NCBI RefSeq assembly: GCF_013337765.1
Contig: NZ_VBSB01000007.1
Span: forward strand, 124,001 to 188,000
Direction of reading: 5' to 3'
Source of the DNA: Mycolicibacterium sphagni
GTDB lineage: Bacteria; Actinomycetota; Actinomycetes; Mycobacteriales; Mycobacteriaceae
DNA: 64,000 bases
Shown: positions 1 to 8,721 of the stretch, one piece after another
Layout of the letters: each line of letters opens with the position of its first letter
Numbering within the stretch: position 1 is the first letter of the stretch
The notes under the pieces: model-generated
The model's database searches: none
What the model was told of the DNA's origin: nothing
The model's input: only the letters and a program-made list of their open reading frames with translations
Position numbers and translations under genes: made by a program

Positions 1-1
1 G

Positions 2-526
2 ACTGGCGGTGCGGTGCGCATCACCGGCTGGCCGACGGTCAGCGTACAACCCGCAGACACCATTTTAGGCATCCTGAAGCTGCTCGGATCGACTGTGCAC
101 CAGGCGGATTCACACCTGGAAGTGCAGGGGCCCGGCGGCTACCAAGGATTTGACGTGGACCTGCACGACGTGGGCGAGCTCGCCCCGGCGGTGGCCGCGC
201 TGGCCGCACTGGCCGCCCCCGGTTCGGTGTCGCGACTGTCCGGCATCGCACATCTGCGTGGCCACGAGACCGACCGGCTGGCCGCGCTGCGCACCGAAAT
301 CAGCGCGCTCGGCGGCAACTGCACCGAAACCGACGACGGCCTGGTGATCACCGCCGTACCCCTGCACGCCGGCATCTGGCATTCCTACGCCGATCACCGG
401 ATGGCGATGGCCGGGGCGATCGTCGGGCTGCGGGTACCCGGCGTGACGGTCGAGGACATCGCGACCACCGCCAAGACGCTGCCCACCTTTCCGCAGCTGT
501 GGACCGACATGGTGGGCCGCGGTTGA
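2..526 (+). CDS. aroA: 3-phosphoshikimate 1-carboxyvinyltransferase (EPSP synthase), C-terminal part
   Basis: The reading frame is open from the window edge, so this is the 3' part of a gene that starts upstream. The protein fits the second half of EPSP synthase, which joins phosphoenolpyruvate to shikimate-3-phosphate in the shikimate pathway. Visible marks are the [13 protein letters not shown] segment (the family's R-x-K/H-E-(S/T)-D-R region) and the C-terminal [16 protein letters not shown] segment, which matches the conserved DHR-MAMA motif. Its TGA stop overlaps the TTG start of rsgA (TTGA), so the two are probably translated together. The aroA-rsgA order is the one known in mycobacteria. 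Confidence 0.93.
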   Translation, partial: TGGAVRITGWPTVSVQPADTILGILKLLGSTVHQADSHLEVQGPGGYQGFDVDLHDVGELAPAVAALAALAAPGSVSRLSGIAHLRGHETDRLAALRTEISALGGNCTETDDGLVITAVPLHAGIWHSYADHRMAMAGAIVGLRVPGVTVEDIATTAKTLPTFPQLWTDMVGRG

Positions 527-1515
527 GCCCTCGCGAGTACGACGAGTCCGACGTCAAGATCCGGTCGGGCCGTGGCTCGCGGCCCCGCACCAAGACCCGT
601 CCCGAGCACGCCGACGCCGTGCCGGCCATGGTGGTCACCGTCGATCGTGGCCGGTGGGGCTGCGTTCTGGCGGGTGATCCGAACCGGCAGGTCACCGCGA
701 TGCGCGCCCGCGAACTGGGCCGCACCCCGATCGTCGTCGGCGACCAGGTCGACGTCGTCGGTGACCTGTCCGGGCGGCCCGACACCCTGGCCCGGATCGT
801 GCGCCGTGGTGAACGGCGAACAGTGTTGCGCCGCACCGCCGATGACACCGATCCCACCGAGCGCGTGGTCGTCGCCAACGCCGACCAGTTGCTCATGGTG
901 ATCGCGCTGGCCGATCCCCCGCCGCGGACCGGACTGGTGGACCGGGCGCTGATCGCGGCCTACGCCGGCGGGCTGCGGCCGATTCTGTGCCTGACGAAGA
1001 CCGACCTGGCGCCTGCCGCACCGTTCGCCGAGCAGTTCGCCGATCTGGAGCTCACCGTGCTCACCGCGGGCCGCGGCGATCCGATCGACGAGGTGGAGCG
1101 GCTGCTGGCGGGGAAGGTCACCGTGCTGCTCGGCCACTCCGGCGTCGGCAAATCCACACTGGTGAATCGCCTTGTGCCGCATGCAGACCGCGCCACCGGC
1201 GAGGTGTCGGGGGTGGGCAAGGGCAAGCACACGTCGACGCAGTCGGTGGCGCTCCCGCTACCTGGAGGCCGTGGCTGGGTGGTCGACACACCGGGCATCC
1301 GATCGTTCGGTCTGGCCCACATCGAGCCCGACGACGTGCTGCGGTCGTTTTCGGATCTGGCTGACGTAATCGCCGACTGCCCCCGCGGCTGCGGTCACAT
1401 GGGGCCACCGGCGGATCCGGAATGCGCGCTGGACGCCCTGACGGGCGAACCCGCGCGACGCGTCGCCGCAGCCCGGCGGCTGCTGTCCGCGTTGTCAGAA
1501 GGCGCAGCGTACTGA
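523..1515 (+). CDS. rsgA: Ribosome small-subunit GTPase RsgA
   Basis: Circularly permuted GTPase that assists 30S subunit maturation. The G motifs come in permuted order: G4 LTKTDL, then G1 GHSGVGKST, then G3 DTPG. A C-terminal zinc-binding knuckle follows ([16 protein letters not shown]). The N-terminal half is an OB-fold-like region rich in basic residues ([11 protein letters not shown]), as expected for RNA contact. I chose the TTG at 523, giving the N-terminus [10 protein letters not shown] that I recall for mycobacterial homologues. A GTG at 499 is in frame but lies inside aroA. Length is 330 residues, normal for the family. Confidence 0.9.
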   Translation: MSPREYDESDVKIRSGRGSRPRTKTRPEHADAVPAMVVTVDRGRWGCVLAGDPNRQVTAMRARELGRTPIVVGDQVDVVGDLSGRPDTLARIVRRGERRTVLRRTADDTDPTERVVVANADQLLMVIALADPPPRTGLVDRALIAAYAGGLRPILCLTKTDLAPAAPFAEQFADLELTVLTAGRGDPIDEVERLLAGKVTVLLGHSGVGKSTLVNRLVPHADRATGEVSGVGKGKHTSTQSVALPLPGGRGWVVDTPGIRSFGLAHIEPDDVLRSFSDLADVIADCPRGCGHMGPPADPECALDALTGEPARRVAAARRLLSALSEGAAY

Positions 1516-1555
1516 TAATTGTTTGCAACACCAATCGAGAGGGCACGCCGCACCT

Positions 1556-2404
1556 ATGAGCACCACTCCTAACCTGACATTGAACGACGGCACTTCGATC
1601 CCCCAGCTCGGGTTCGGTGTCTTCCAGATCGCCCCTGACGAGACCGCGGCGGCGGTACGCACCGCATTGGAGATCGGCTACCGCCATATCGACACCGCCG
1701 AGATGTACCAGAACGAAAAGGGCGTCGGCGAAGGTATCCGGGATTCCGGGATCGACCGCAGCGAGGTGTACATCACCAGCAAGCTCAACAACGGATTCCA
1801 CAAGCCCGACGATGCGCGGCGCGCTTTCGACGGGACGATCGAGGCGCTGGGCTTCGACTACGTCGACCTGTTCCTGATCCACTGGCCGCTGCCGGGGCTC
1901 TACGACGGCGATTTCGTCTCCACGTGGAAGGCGTTGGGGGAGTTCAAGAAAGACGGCCGGGCCCGCAGCATCGGGGTGTCCAACTTCCAGATCCATCACC
2001 TTGAGCAGCTCGCGCGCGACACCGAGACGGTGCCGGCCGTCAATCAGATCGAGGTGCATCCGTACTTCGCCAACGACGAGCTGCGCGCCTACGGCACCGA
2101 CCACAGCATCCTCACCGAGGCGTGGTCACCGATCGCCCAGGGCGCGGTGCTCGGCGACCCGGTGATCGGCGCGATCGCCGAGCGCCTCGGTAAGAGCACG
2201 GCTCAGGTGGTGCTGCGCTGGCACATCGAGCGCGGCGACATCGTGTTCCCGAAATCCGTTACCCCGGAGCGGATCAAAGAGAACACCGAGATCTTCGACT
2301 TCGAGCTGAGCGACGAGGACATCGACGCCATCACCGCCCTCGACAAGGGTGAGGCGGGACGCCGGGGCCCCAACCCGGACGAGTTCAACTGGATCCCGGA
2401 CTAG
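1556..2404 (+). CDS. Aldo/keto reductase
   Basis: NADPH-dependent aldo/keto reductase of 282 residues. The catalytic tetrad is visible in the usual order: Asp in HIDTAEMY, Tyr in the same segment, Lys in TSKLNN and His in LIHWPLPG. A C-terminal FPKSVTPERIKEN segment is the family's cofactor-binding loop. The ATG at 1556 starts the protein just before the family N-terminus (LNDGTSIPQLGFG). An upstream in-frame start at 1523 would add residues unlike the family. The natural substrate cannot be told from sequence. The gene converges on the HAD gene, with stop codons only one base apart. Confidence 0.85.
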   Translation: MSTTPNLTLNDGTSIPQLGFGVFQIAPDETAAAVRTALEIGYRHIDTAEMYQNEKGVGEGIRDSGIDRSEVYITSKLNNGFHKPDDARRAFDGTIEALGFDYVDLFLIHWPLPGLYDGDFVSTWKALGEFKKDGRARSIGVSNFQIHHLEQLARDTETVPAVNQIEVHPYFANDELRAYGTDHSILTEAWSPIAQGAVLGDPVIGAIAERLGKSTAQVVLRWHIERGDIVFPKSVTPERIKENTEIFDFELSDEDIDAITALDKGEAGRRGPNPDEFNWIPD

Positions 2405-2405
2405 T

Positions 2406-3152
2406 TCACAGTCCGACGATCGCGAGCAGATCGCGGAAGTCGGTGATCCGGAAGTCGGGCTCACACCCTTCGTGGTGCTTGGTGCCCTGATCGGAGTCGT
2501 ACATCACGGTGCGCATACTCGCCTCGCGCGCACCGAAGATGTCGCGATGCATGTCGTTGCCGACATACAGCGCCTTCTCCGGCGGCACTCCCATGCCGTC
2601 GAGAGCGAACTGGAACAACCGCCGATCGGGCTTGCGGAATCCGTGATCACCGGAGACGACGATCGGATTGAAGAAGTCGGTCAACCCGACCTTGTGCAAT
2701 TCGCCACGGGCGTAACTGCTCTGACCATCGCTGACGATCGCCAGCGGGACATGCTCGCGCAACACCCGCAGCGTGGACCGCACATGTGGGTACAGCTTCA
2801 GCTTGCGCCGGGTGACCCCGCGATAGATCTCGGCCAGCGTCAGCGGCAGTTCGGCCAGCCGCTGCGGCGACAGGGCCCGGGTGTAATCGCTGGCGAATTC
2901 GTCGATTATTGACTTCCAGATCCCGGGCCCGTCGAACTCGGGATGCGCCTCCGGACTGTGGCGTTGCTGGTTCTTGAGACGCTGGAGGTACAGATCGCGA
3001 ATGTGGTTTCGGCGCAGGTCGATTCCTTGGTAGGTCAGGAAATGACCAACCGCACGAAACGCGTCCTCACGGTTGTCTTCGGTACGAATGTGGATCAGCG
3101 TGCCGTTCACGTCGAAGGCGATGGCGGCGACTTCCATGGTGATGCGCGGCAT
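2406..3152 (-). CDS. HAD-superfamily hydrolase
   Basis: Haloacid-dehalogenase-type phosphatase of about 248 residues. HAD motif I is FDVNGTL near the N-terminus, with Asn where many HADs have a second Asp-like residue (DxDGT becomes DVNGT). Motif II is VSDG, motif III the Lys in FRKPD, and motif IV is VGNDMHRD. The helical cap lies between motifs I and II. Two ATG codons (3152 and 3137) are possible starts and neither has a strong Shine-Dalgarno sequence. Substrate unknown. It is followed downstream, convergently, by the aldo/keto reductase. Confidence 0.75.
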   Translation of the reverse strand: MPRITMEVAAIAFDVNGTLIHIRTEDNREDAFRAVGHFLTYQGIDLRRNHIRDLYLQRLKNQQRHSPEAHPEFDGPGIWKSIIDEFASDYTRALSPQRLAELPLTLAEIYRGVTRRKLKLYPHVRSTLRVLREHVPLAIVSDGQSSYARGELHKVGLTDFFNPIVVSGDHGFRKPDRRLFQFALDGMGVPPEKALYVGNDMHRDIFGAREASMRTVMYDSDQGTKHHEGCEPDFRITDFRDLLAIVGL

Positions 3153-3173
3153 CCTAACGTCGAGCGGACCGGG

Positions 3174-4094
3174 CTACGAGGCCTGCAGAAGCCGCTTGGC
3201 CTTGCGGACAAGCCTCTCGCCGTATTCCTGTGAAATGTACTCGTTGCGAGCGATTCTGAGCAGGTTCATGGCCATGTAGTACGGCAGCCGCGCGGTGATC
3301 GAGTCGAATGCCTGCCGCCGATCCGGGAAGTGGCAGCTGTACTCCCAGAGGAAGTGGCCGAGGAAGGGCTCGGCCCGCTTACTCGATCCGGTGCCGAGCA
3401 TGAACGCGTGCTGCAACTCCCCGGCGACCCGCCCGACGTCGAACATCCGGTCGCCCCGTCGCATCCGTTCGAGGTCGATCGCGGCGACGTCGAGTCCGTG
3501 GCCGAACAGGAAGTTGGCCGGCGTCGCGTCGCCGTGTAGCCAGACCTGGCGGTCCTGCCACATCGCCGGACGCTCGTGCCACAGCGCCTGAAGCCACAGC
3601 AGTTCGTCGACATCCCACTGACCGATCCGCTGGATCCGGTACAACTTGCTCACCAGCTGACCGAAATAGCGGCAATCGTCGTCGAAGTCCACCGTCTTGC
3701 CGTTGGCGGTCCGATTATGTTGGGTGGCAAGGAAATATCCGAGCGCCTTCAACCGCCAGAACAGATGCGCGCTGTCATTGCCAGTAATGCAGCGGGTGAT
3801 CGCCTGACTGAACTGCTCGCCTGGGTAGAACTCGAGCGCGATCACGCCGTTGATGTCGGGGTCCACACCCAGGGGACGGATCACGTGGTGTGGCGAGCCG
3901 ACCAGGTCGTAGCCGCGCAGCCGCTGCAGGCTGTCGAACTCGCGGTAGGCCATCCCGCTGGCACGATCCGATCCGTACCGTGCGCCATAGAACTTGCAGA
4001 TGATCCTGGCCCGAGTTCGCTTCTCCTCGTAGGCATACACCTCATTGCTGCCATCCAGCCGGAACGCCCGAAACGCCGGCGACGAGGTGTGCAC
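3174..4094 (-). CDS. APH/choline-kinase-like phosphotransferase (start uncertain, probably longer)
   Basis: Protein-kinase-fold small-molecule phosphotransferase. The Brenner catalytic motif is WLHGDATPANFLF and the metal-binding Asp is in VAAIDLERM. A Lys in the N-lobe strand RARIICKFYG is the likely ATP-anchoring Lys. The GTG at 4094 is the first standard start codon, giving 306 residues. However, the same frame stays open and reads like coding sequence back to a TGA at 4236-4238, for example GKYVGYVRRDDRLHGFLGG. No ATG, GTG or TTG occurs there, and a GGGAGG sits seven bases before an ATC at 4173-4175. The true start may therefore be non-canonical. The substrate is unknown; an antibiotic-modifying role should not be assumed. 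Confidence 0.68.
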   Translation of the reverse strand: MHTSSPAFRAFRLDGSNEVYAYEEKRTRARIICKFYGARYGSDRASGMAYREFDSLQRLRGYDLVGSPHHVIRPLGVDPDINGVIALEFYPGEQFSQAITRCITGNDSAHLFWRLKALGYFLATQHNRTANGKTVDFDDDCRYFGQLVSKLYRIQRIGQWDVDELLWLQALWHERPAMWQDRQVWLHGDATPANFLFGHGLDVAAIDLERMRRGDRMFDVGRVAGELQHAFMLGTGSSKRAEPFLGHFLWEYSCHFPDRRQAFDSITARLPYYMAMNLLRIARNEYISQEYGERLVRKAKRLLQAS

Positions 4095-4278
4095 GCCGAG
4101 GTGATCCCGGCAGATGCCGCCGAGAAAACCATGCAGCCGGTCGTCACGACGGACGTAGCCGACGTACTTTCCGATAACAGCGCCTCCCGATGGCCCGCGG
4201 CGAGAGGCAGTGTTCGCCGAACGGTCACCAATCGTTCACACGATAGCGGTGACGCGTGGAACTGGCCTGTTGAGCAGG

Positions 4279-4803
4279 TCAATCCCGGCCGGTGAACTTC
4301 GACAGGTAGAGCCAGGTCGGCCGGTAGCCGAGACGTTCGTAGAGTCGCAGGGCGTCTCGGTTACCGGGCAGTACGCCCAGGACGAGATCGTCCACACCGG
4401 CGGCGCGCAGGTGGTCTTCCAGCCGCGTCAGCAGGTGGCTGCCCAACCCGGATCCGCGGAATTCCGGTAGTACCGAGAGTGATTCGATCTCGCCGACGCG
4501 CTTCCCGGTAACCCAGGTGTCGGCCACCCAGGTTTCCTCGACCGCCATGATGTGCGCAAGTCCGTAGCCGATCACGCGATCGTCGATGCTGGCGAGCAAC
4601 AGCAGCGTGCCGGGTTTGGTGAGCAGGTCCTCGTAAAGGGTGCGCCGCACCTGCCACGTGTGGTCATCGCTGACGTAGGGGCTCAGCTCGGGCATCGTCT
4701 GCGCGTGCTGGTGATGCACGGCGACCCACAAGGGTCCGACGATGTCGAGATCGTCCGCACTGCCGGTACGCAGCTGCCACGGCGCACTCACACCGATCAT
4801 CAT
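4279..4803 (-). CDS. GNAT-family N-acetyltransferase
   Basis: GCN5-related acetyltransferase of 174 residues that would transfer acetyl from acetyl-CoA to an amine. The CoA-binding motif A is LPEFRGSGLGSHLL (R-x-x-G-x-G), preceded by the strand IESLSV. Motif B follows as LGVLPGNRDALRLYERLGY, ending in the typical LYERLGY that closes the family fold. It lies between the phosphotransferase and desA3 on the same strand, so it may share their transcription. Its substrate cannot be inferred. Confidence 0.8.
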   Translation of the reverse strand: MMIGVSAPWQLRTGSADDLDIVGPLWVAVHHQHAQTMPELSPYVSDDHTWQVRRTLYEDLLTKPGTLLLLASIDDRVIGYGLAHIMAVEETWVADTWVTGKRVGEIESLSVLPEFRGSGLGSHLLTRLEDHLRAAGVDDLVLGVLPGNRDALRLYERLGYRPTWLYLSKFTGRD

Positions 4804-4824
4804 GCCCCGCGAGCGAACCGAAAC

Positions 4825-6060
4825 CTAGGCGGCCTTGGCGCGACGCTTCTCGCGACGATTGGCACGCACGGCCGCGATGGCAGACTTCAGCCCGCGGCGC
4901 GGCTCGTCACCGAGCTCGGCGAACATGCGCTCGCTACGGGTCTCGGGCGCGTTGTCAGCGGTGTCGCGCAGGTACTTGTCCGGCAGCGACAGCTTGGCGA
5001 TCGTGCGCCAGGTCTTGGCGTACTGCACCAGGAACGGCCCGCTGGTATAGGGCAGGTCGTACTTGTCGCAGACCTGGCGCACCCGCACCGAGATCTCGTG
5101 GTACCGGTTGCTAGGCAGGTCAGGGAACAGGTGGTGCTCGATCTGGTACGACAGGTTGCCGGTCATGAAGTCCATGGCCCGGCTGCCGTCGATATTGGCG
5201 CTGCCGAGCATCTGGCGCAGATACCACTGCCCCTTGCTCTCGCCCACCATGTCGGTCTTGGTGAATTTCTCTGCGCCATCAGGGAAGTGGCCGCAGAAGA
5301 TCACCGCGTTGGCCCACACGTTGCGGATCACGTTAGCCACTGCGTTGGCGGTGGCCGTCGAACGATAGGTGGCACCCGGGGACAGCGACGTGAGCGCCGG
5401 GTAGGCGACATAGTCCTTGAGGAGCTGCCGTCCCGCCTTGACGCCGAATTCGCGCACCCGGATCAGGGTGGCCTTGCGGTCGTCGCGGCCCTTCCAGATC
5501 TTGCCGAGCTCCAGGTGCTGCAAGCCCACGCCCCACTCGAAGCCGATGGCGAGCAGGGTGTTGAAAAGCAGGTTGCCGTACAGGTTGAACGGCTTCCATC
5601 TGGTGTCGCGGGTCACCCGGATCACGCCGTAGCCCACGTCGTCGTCCATGCCCAAGATGTTGGTGTACTTGTGATGCATGAAGTTGTGGGTGAACCGCCA
5701 GTGCTTGGACGCCCCGCTCATGTCCCACTCCCATGACGAGGAGTGAATCTCGGGATCGTTCATCCAATCCCACTGGCCGTGCATGACGTTGTGGCCGATC
5801 TCCATGTTCTCGATGATCTTGGCCACGCCCAGGGTCACCGTGCCTGCCCACCACGCGGATCGCTTGGAGCTGGCGGTCAGGATCAACCGCCCGGCGATCT
5901 CCAGTCCGCGTTGGGCGGCAATGGTGCGACGGATATAGCGCGCATCCCGCGCGCCGCGGGAATCCTCGATGTCCTGGCGGATGGAGTCGAGCTCGACCGC
6001 CAGGCTCTCGATATCAGCCTCGGTCAGGTGCGTAAATGCATCAATATCGGTAATAGCCAT
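4825..6060 (-). CDS. desA3: Membrane fatty acyl-CoA desaturase DesA3
   Basis: Membrane-bound di-iron desaturase of 411 residues. In M. tuberculosis DesA3 (Rv3229c) introduces the delta-9 double bond into stearoyl-CoA to make oleate. The three histidine clusters are present: HNVMHG (HxxxH), HNFMHHKY (HxxMHH) and QIEHHLFPDLP (QxxHH). Hydrophobic spans flank them. It lies 72 bases downstream of the reductase gene that supplies its electrons in M. tuberculosis. Its own leader carries tandem palindromes (6087-6119), so it can probably be regulated separately from, as well as with, the upstream gene. Confidence 0.92.
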   Translation of the reverse strand: MAITDIDAFTHLTEADIESLAVELDSIRQDIEDSRGARDARYIRRTIAAQRGLEIAGRLILTASSKRSAWWAGTVTLGVAKIIENMEIGHNVMHGQWDWMNDPEIHSSSWEWDMSGASKHWRFTHNFMHHKYTNILGMDDDVGYGVIRVTRDTRWKPFNLYGNLLFNTLLAIGFEWGVGLQHLELGKIWKGRDDRKATLIRVREFGVKAGRQLLKDYVAYPALTSLSPGATYRSTATANAVANVIRNVWANAVIFCGHFPDGAEKFTKTDMVGESKGQWYLRQMLGSANIDGSRAMDFMTGNLSYQIEHHLFPDLPSNRYHEISVRVRQVCDKYDLPYTSGPFLVQYAKTWRTIAKLSLPDKYLRDTADNAPETRSERMFAELGDEPRRGLKSAIAAVRANRREKRRAKAA

Positions 6061-6086
6061 TAGTCACGCCTCCCCTTCTTTGTACC

Positions 6087-6119
6087 TACGGTACCGTAAC
6101 CTACGTACCCGTAGGTTAC
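6087..6119. promoter_or_regulatory. Tandem palindromic operators upstream of desA3
   Basis: Positions 6087-6098 form a perfect 12-bp palindrome (TACGGTACCGTA). Fifteen bases on, 6102-6113 reads TACGTACCCGTA, which lies inside a larger inverted repeat with perfect 10-base arms at 6096-6105 and 6110-6119. The same pair with the same 15-base pitch occurs before the reductase gene at 7309-7335. Such spacing and symmetry is typical of a dimeric repressor such as a TetR protein. The regulator is not encoded next to it, and I could not identify it. Confidence 0.72.
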
Positions 6120-6132
6120 CAGTGAGTAAACC

Positions 6133-7281
6133 TCAGACATCGACCACACAGTCGCCCGATGCGGCCGAAATGCAGGTCTGGATTCGGGTACCCGGTTCAT
6201 GCTCGGCACCTGTGCGCAGGTCGCGGACGTGGCCTTCGACGAGGGGCACCACACAGGATTGACAGATGCCCATGCGGCAGCCGAAGGGCATCTGCACCCC
6301 GACCTTCTCGCCGGCCTCCATCAATGACGTCGCGGCGTCGGCCGCCACCGTCTTGCCACTGCGGCCGAACGTCACGGTGCCGCCCTGGCCGTGCGCGGCC
6401 GCCCGGGACGCCGCGAACCGCTCCAGGTGCAGCTGCTCGCCGATCCCGGCCGCCTTCCACACCTTCTCCGCCTCGGTGAGCATCCCTTCCGGGCCGCAGG
6501 CCCAGGTCTGACGCGCTCGCCAATCCGGGACCATGGCATCGAGCTGAGACAGATCCAGGCGCCCCTGCGTGCGGGTGGTGCGCACGGTCAACCGGTAGGT
6601 GTCGTGATCGCGAGCCAGTTCAGCAAGCTCGGAGGCGAACATGACGTCGGATTCGGTTGGGGCCGAATGGATGTGGACAATATCGCCGATTTGGTCACGA
6701 CGCGTCAGCGTCCGCAGCATCGACATCACCGGGGTGATGCCGGAGCCGCCGGTCAAGAACAGCACCGACGCCGGCGCCGGATCGGGCAGCACGAAGTTGC
6801 CCTGCGGCGCGGCCAACCGGACGATCGTGCCGGGCTTCACTCCGCCAACCAGGTGGGTGGACAGAAAACCCTCGGGCATCGCCTTCACGGTGATCGTGAT
6901 CGTCCGTGAGCGACCTGAACCGTCGGCATGCGGGCTCGACGTCAGCGAGTACGACCGCCAGCGCCAGCGGCCGTCGACCAACAGACCGATGCCGATGTAC
7001 TGGCCAGGCTGGTAATCGAAGGTGAATCCCCAGCCGGGTTTGATCACCAGCGTCGCGGAATCCTCGGTTTCCCGGCGGACCTCGAGAACGCGGCCGCGCA
7101 TCTCCCGCGCCGACCACAACGGGTTCGCGAGCTGCAGGTAATCGTCGGGCAGCAACGGTGTGGTGATCCGCCCCAACAGAGCCCGGACCGCGTCGATCGC
7201 GGGGTTCCGCCCCTCACCAGCCACCGTGGGGCGAACCGTGTCCACCACGTTCGCACTGATCTTGACCTGGCTTTTCGCCAT
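6133..7281 (-). CDS. Ferredoxin-type flavin reductase, electron donor of DesA3 (Rv3230c family)
   Basis: A 382-residue oxidoreductase made of an FAD-binding domain (RSYSLTSSP is the flavin motif), an NAD(P)H-binding domain ([16 protein letters not shown]) and a C-terminal plant-type 2Fe-2S domain. The cluster cysteines are in CRMGICQSC and the distal TCIS. In M. tuberculosis Rv3230c reduces DesA3, and the two genes form an operon as here. The ATG at 7281 is preferred because GGAGG lies seven bases upstream; an in-frame GTG at 7284 is too close to that site. Soluble enzyme expected to act at the membrane with DesA3. Confidence 0.9.
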   Translation of the reverse strand: MAKSQVKISANVVDTVRPTVAGEGRNPAIDAVRALLGRITTPLLPDDYLQLANPLWSAREMRGRVLEVRRETEDSATLVIKPGWGFTFDYQPGQYIGIGLLVDGRWRWRSYSLTSSPHADGSGRSRTITITVKAMPEGFLSTHLVGGVKPGTIVRLAAPQGNFVLPDPAPASVLFLTGGSGITPVMSMLRTLTRRDQIGDIVHIHSAPTESDVMFASELAELARDHDTYRLTVRTTRTQGRLDLSQLDAMVPDWRARQTWACGPEGMLTEAEKVWKAAGIGEQLHLERFAASRAAAHGQGGTVTFGRSGKTVAADAATSLMEAGEKVGVQMPFGCRMGICQSCVVPLVEGHVRDLRTGAEHEPGTRIQTCISAASGDCVVDV

Positions 7282-7308
7282 CACGCCACCTCCTACCCGC
7301 CGTTAACC

Positions 7309-7335
7309 TACGGTACCGTAACTTACGGTCCCGTA
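7309..7335. promoter_or_regulatory. Tandem palindromic operators upstream of the desA3 reductase gene
   Basis: Positions 7309-7320 repeat exactly the perfect palindrome TACGGTACCGTA seen before desA3. Positions 7324-7335 read TACGGTCCCGTA, the same element with one central change. The 15-base pitch equals that of the other promoter. The pair lies 25-55 bases upstream of the chosen start codon, where a repressor would block RNA polymerase. This is direct sequence evidence for shared control of both genes. Confidence 0.72.
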
Positions 7336-7344
7336 TCTAGGCGT

Positions 7345-7848
7345 TCAGAGCAAATCGAGCAGAAACGGCAGTTCCTGGGTGGCGTACCAAGCCAACGAGT
7401 GGTCCTGGGCGTCGCCCACGACGAACTCGGCATCCTCGTCGCCCAGATCGGCGTCGTCGATGACGGCGATCGCGGCCTTCACCGCGGGTTCGGCGTCGGC
7501 ATTGTCCACGTAGGCAGCCACCACCTGATCCAGGTTCACCCGACCGCTGACCCGCACCACCGCGTCGTCGAGATCGGGCCGCACGACCGCATCCGCGTCG
7601 GCGATGACGACGGCTCGGCGCAGCGGCAGTCCGCCATCGGCGTTGCCCGCCTCAGCGGCCAGCAGCCGCAACGACGCCAGCGCCGCCTCGCCGATGGCGA
7701 CCTCGGCCAGCTCCTCGTCGTCGCCCTCGGCGTAGGACTCCCGCAGGGTCGGCGTGACGGCGAACGCCGTGCCACTCAGCGGCTGGAGTGATTCGTCGGC
7801 GACCAGCTGCTGCAGCATGGCCAGCGTGGCCGGGATGTAGACCCGCAT
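7345..7848 (-). CDS. Conserved protein of the Rv3231c/DUF6912 type
   Basis: A 167-residue acidic protein beginning MRVYIPATLAMLQQLV and ending with LAWYATQELPFLLDLL. I recognise it from its position between the desA3 reductase and ppk2 in M. tuberculosis (Rv3231c) and from its N-terminus. No catalytic motif, signal peptide or membrane span is visible. It begins ten bases after the ppk2 stop codon, so the two are very probably cotranscribed. Function unknown. Confidence 0.8.
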   Translation of the reverse strand: MRVYIPATLAMLQQLVADESLQPLSGTAFAVTPTLRESYAEGDDEELAEVAIGEAALASLRLLAAEAGNADGGLPLRRAVVIADADAVVRPDLDDAVVRVSGRVNLDQVVAAYVDNADAEPAVKAAIAVIDDADLGDEDAEFVVGDAQDHSLAWYATQELPFLLDLL

Positions 7849-7857
7849 CAGCGCAGA

Positions 7858-8706
7858 TTAGTCCTCGTCGTCGCCGAGCAAGGTGGACACGTGGTCGGGG
7901 ACATAGTTGGCCAGCTCCCGCGCGGGCCGAACATAGCCACCCATCACCGGGCGCTTGGGCAGCTCGACTTTGGGGTGGTCGACTTCGTCATAGTCGATGC
8001 TGGCCAACAGGTCGGCCATCATGTTCAGTCGCGCATGCTTCTTGTTGTCGGACTCAACGACAATCCACCGTCTGTCCGGGAGATCGGTGTGCACCATCAT
8101 CTCGTCCTTGGCCCGCGAGTAATCCTCCCAGCGGTACACCGACTCGAGGTCCATCGGGCTGAGCTTCCAACGCCGCAACGGGTCTTTGCGGCGGGACTTG
8201 AATCGGCGGAGTTGCTCGTCGTCGGACACCGAGAACCAGTACTTGCGAAAGATGATTCCGTCATCGATGAGCATCTGCTCGACGATCGGGCACTGCCGCA
8301 GGAACAGGGCGTGCTCCTCGGGTGTACAGAATCCCATCACCCGCTCGACTCCCGCGCGGTTGTACCAGGACCGGTCGAACAGCACGATCTCGCCGCGGGC
8401 AGGCAAGTGCTCGATGTAGCGCTGGAAATACCACTGGCCGCGCTCGCGTTCGGTGGGCGCGGGCAAGGCGGCGATGCGGGCGATCCGCGGGCTGAGATAT
8501 TCGGTGACCCGTTTGATGGTGCCACCCTTACCTGCCGCGTCCCGGCCCTCGAACACCACGACGACGCGGGCGCCGGTCGCCTTCACCCACTCCTGCAGCT
8601 TCACCAATTCCGTTTGCAGCCGGAATAATTCGGCTTCGTAGATGTCTTTGGGAATCTTGCGGTTGCGCTCCTTGACCGCATTATCGCTTGATTCGCGCTT
8701 GCCCAT
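7858..8706 (-). CDS. ppk2: Polyphosphate kinase 2
   Basis: PPK2-family enzyme of 282 residues that uses inorganic polyphosphate to phosphorylate nucleoside diphosphates; the M. tuberculosis homologue (Rv3232c) makes GTP. Walker A is FEGRDAAGKGGT and Walker B is VLFDRSWYNRAGVERVMGF. The lid module is seen as FKSRRKDPLRRWKLSPMD. It is a single-domain enzyme, cytosolic. It is transcribed with the Rv3231c-like gene downstream. The WS/DGAT gene ends 15 bases upstream, so this may be a three-gene unit. Confidence 0.92.
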   Translation of the reverse strand: MGKRESSDNAVKERNRKIPKDIYEAELFRLQTELVKLQEWVKATGARVVVVFEGRDAAGKGGTIKRVTEYLSPRIARIAALPAPTERERGQWYFQRYIEHLPARGEIVLFDRSWYNRAGVERVMGFCTPEEHALFLRQCPIVEQMLIDDGIIFRKYWFSVSDDEQLRRFKSRRKDPLRRWKLSPMDLESVYRWEDYSRAKDEMMVHTDLPDRRWIVVESDNKKHARLNMMADLLASIDYDEVDHPKVELPKRPVMGGYVRPARELANYVPDHVSTLLGDDED

Positions 8707-8721
8707 CCGCCGAATACTAGG

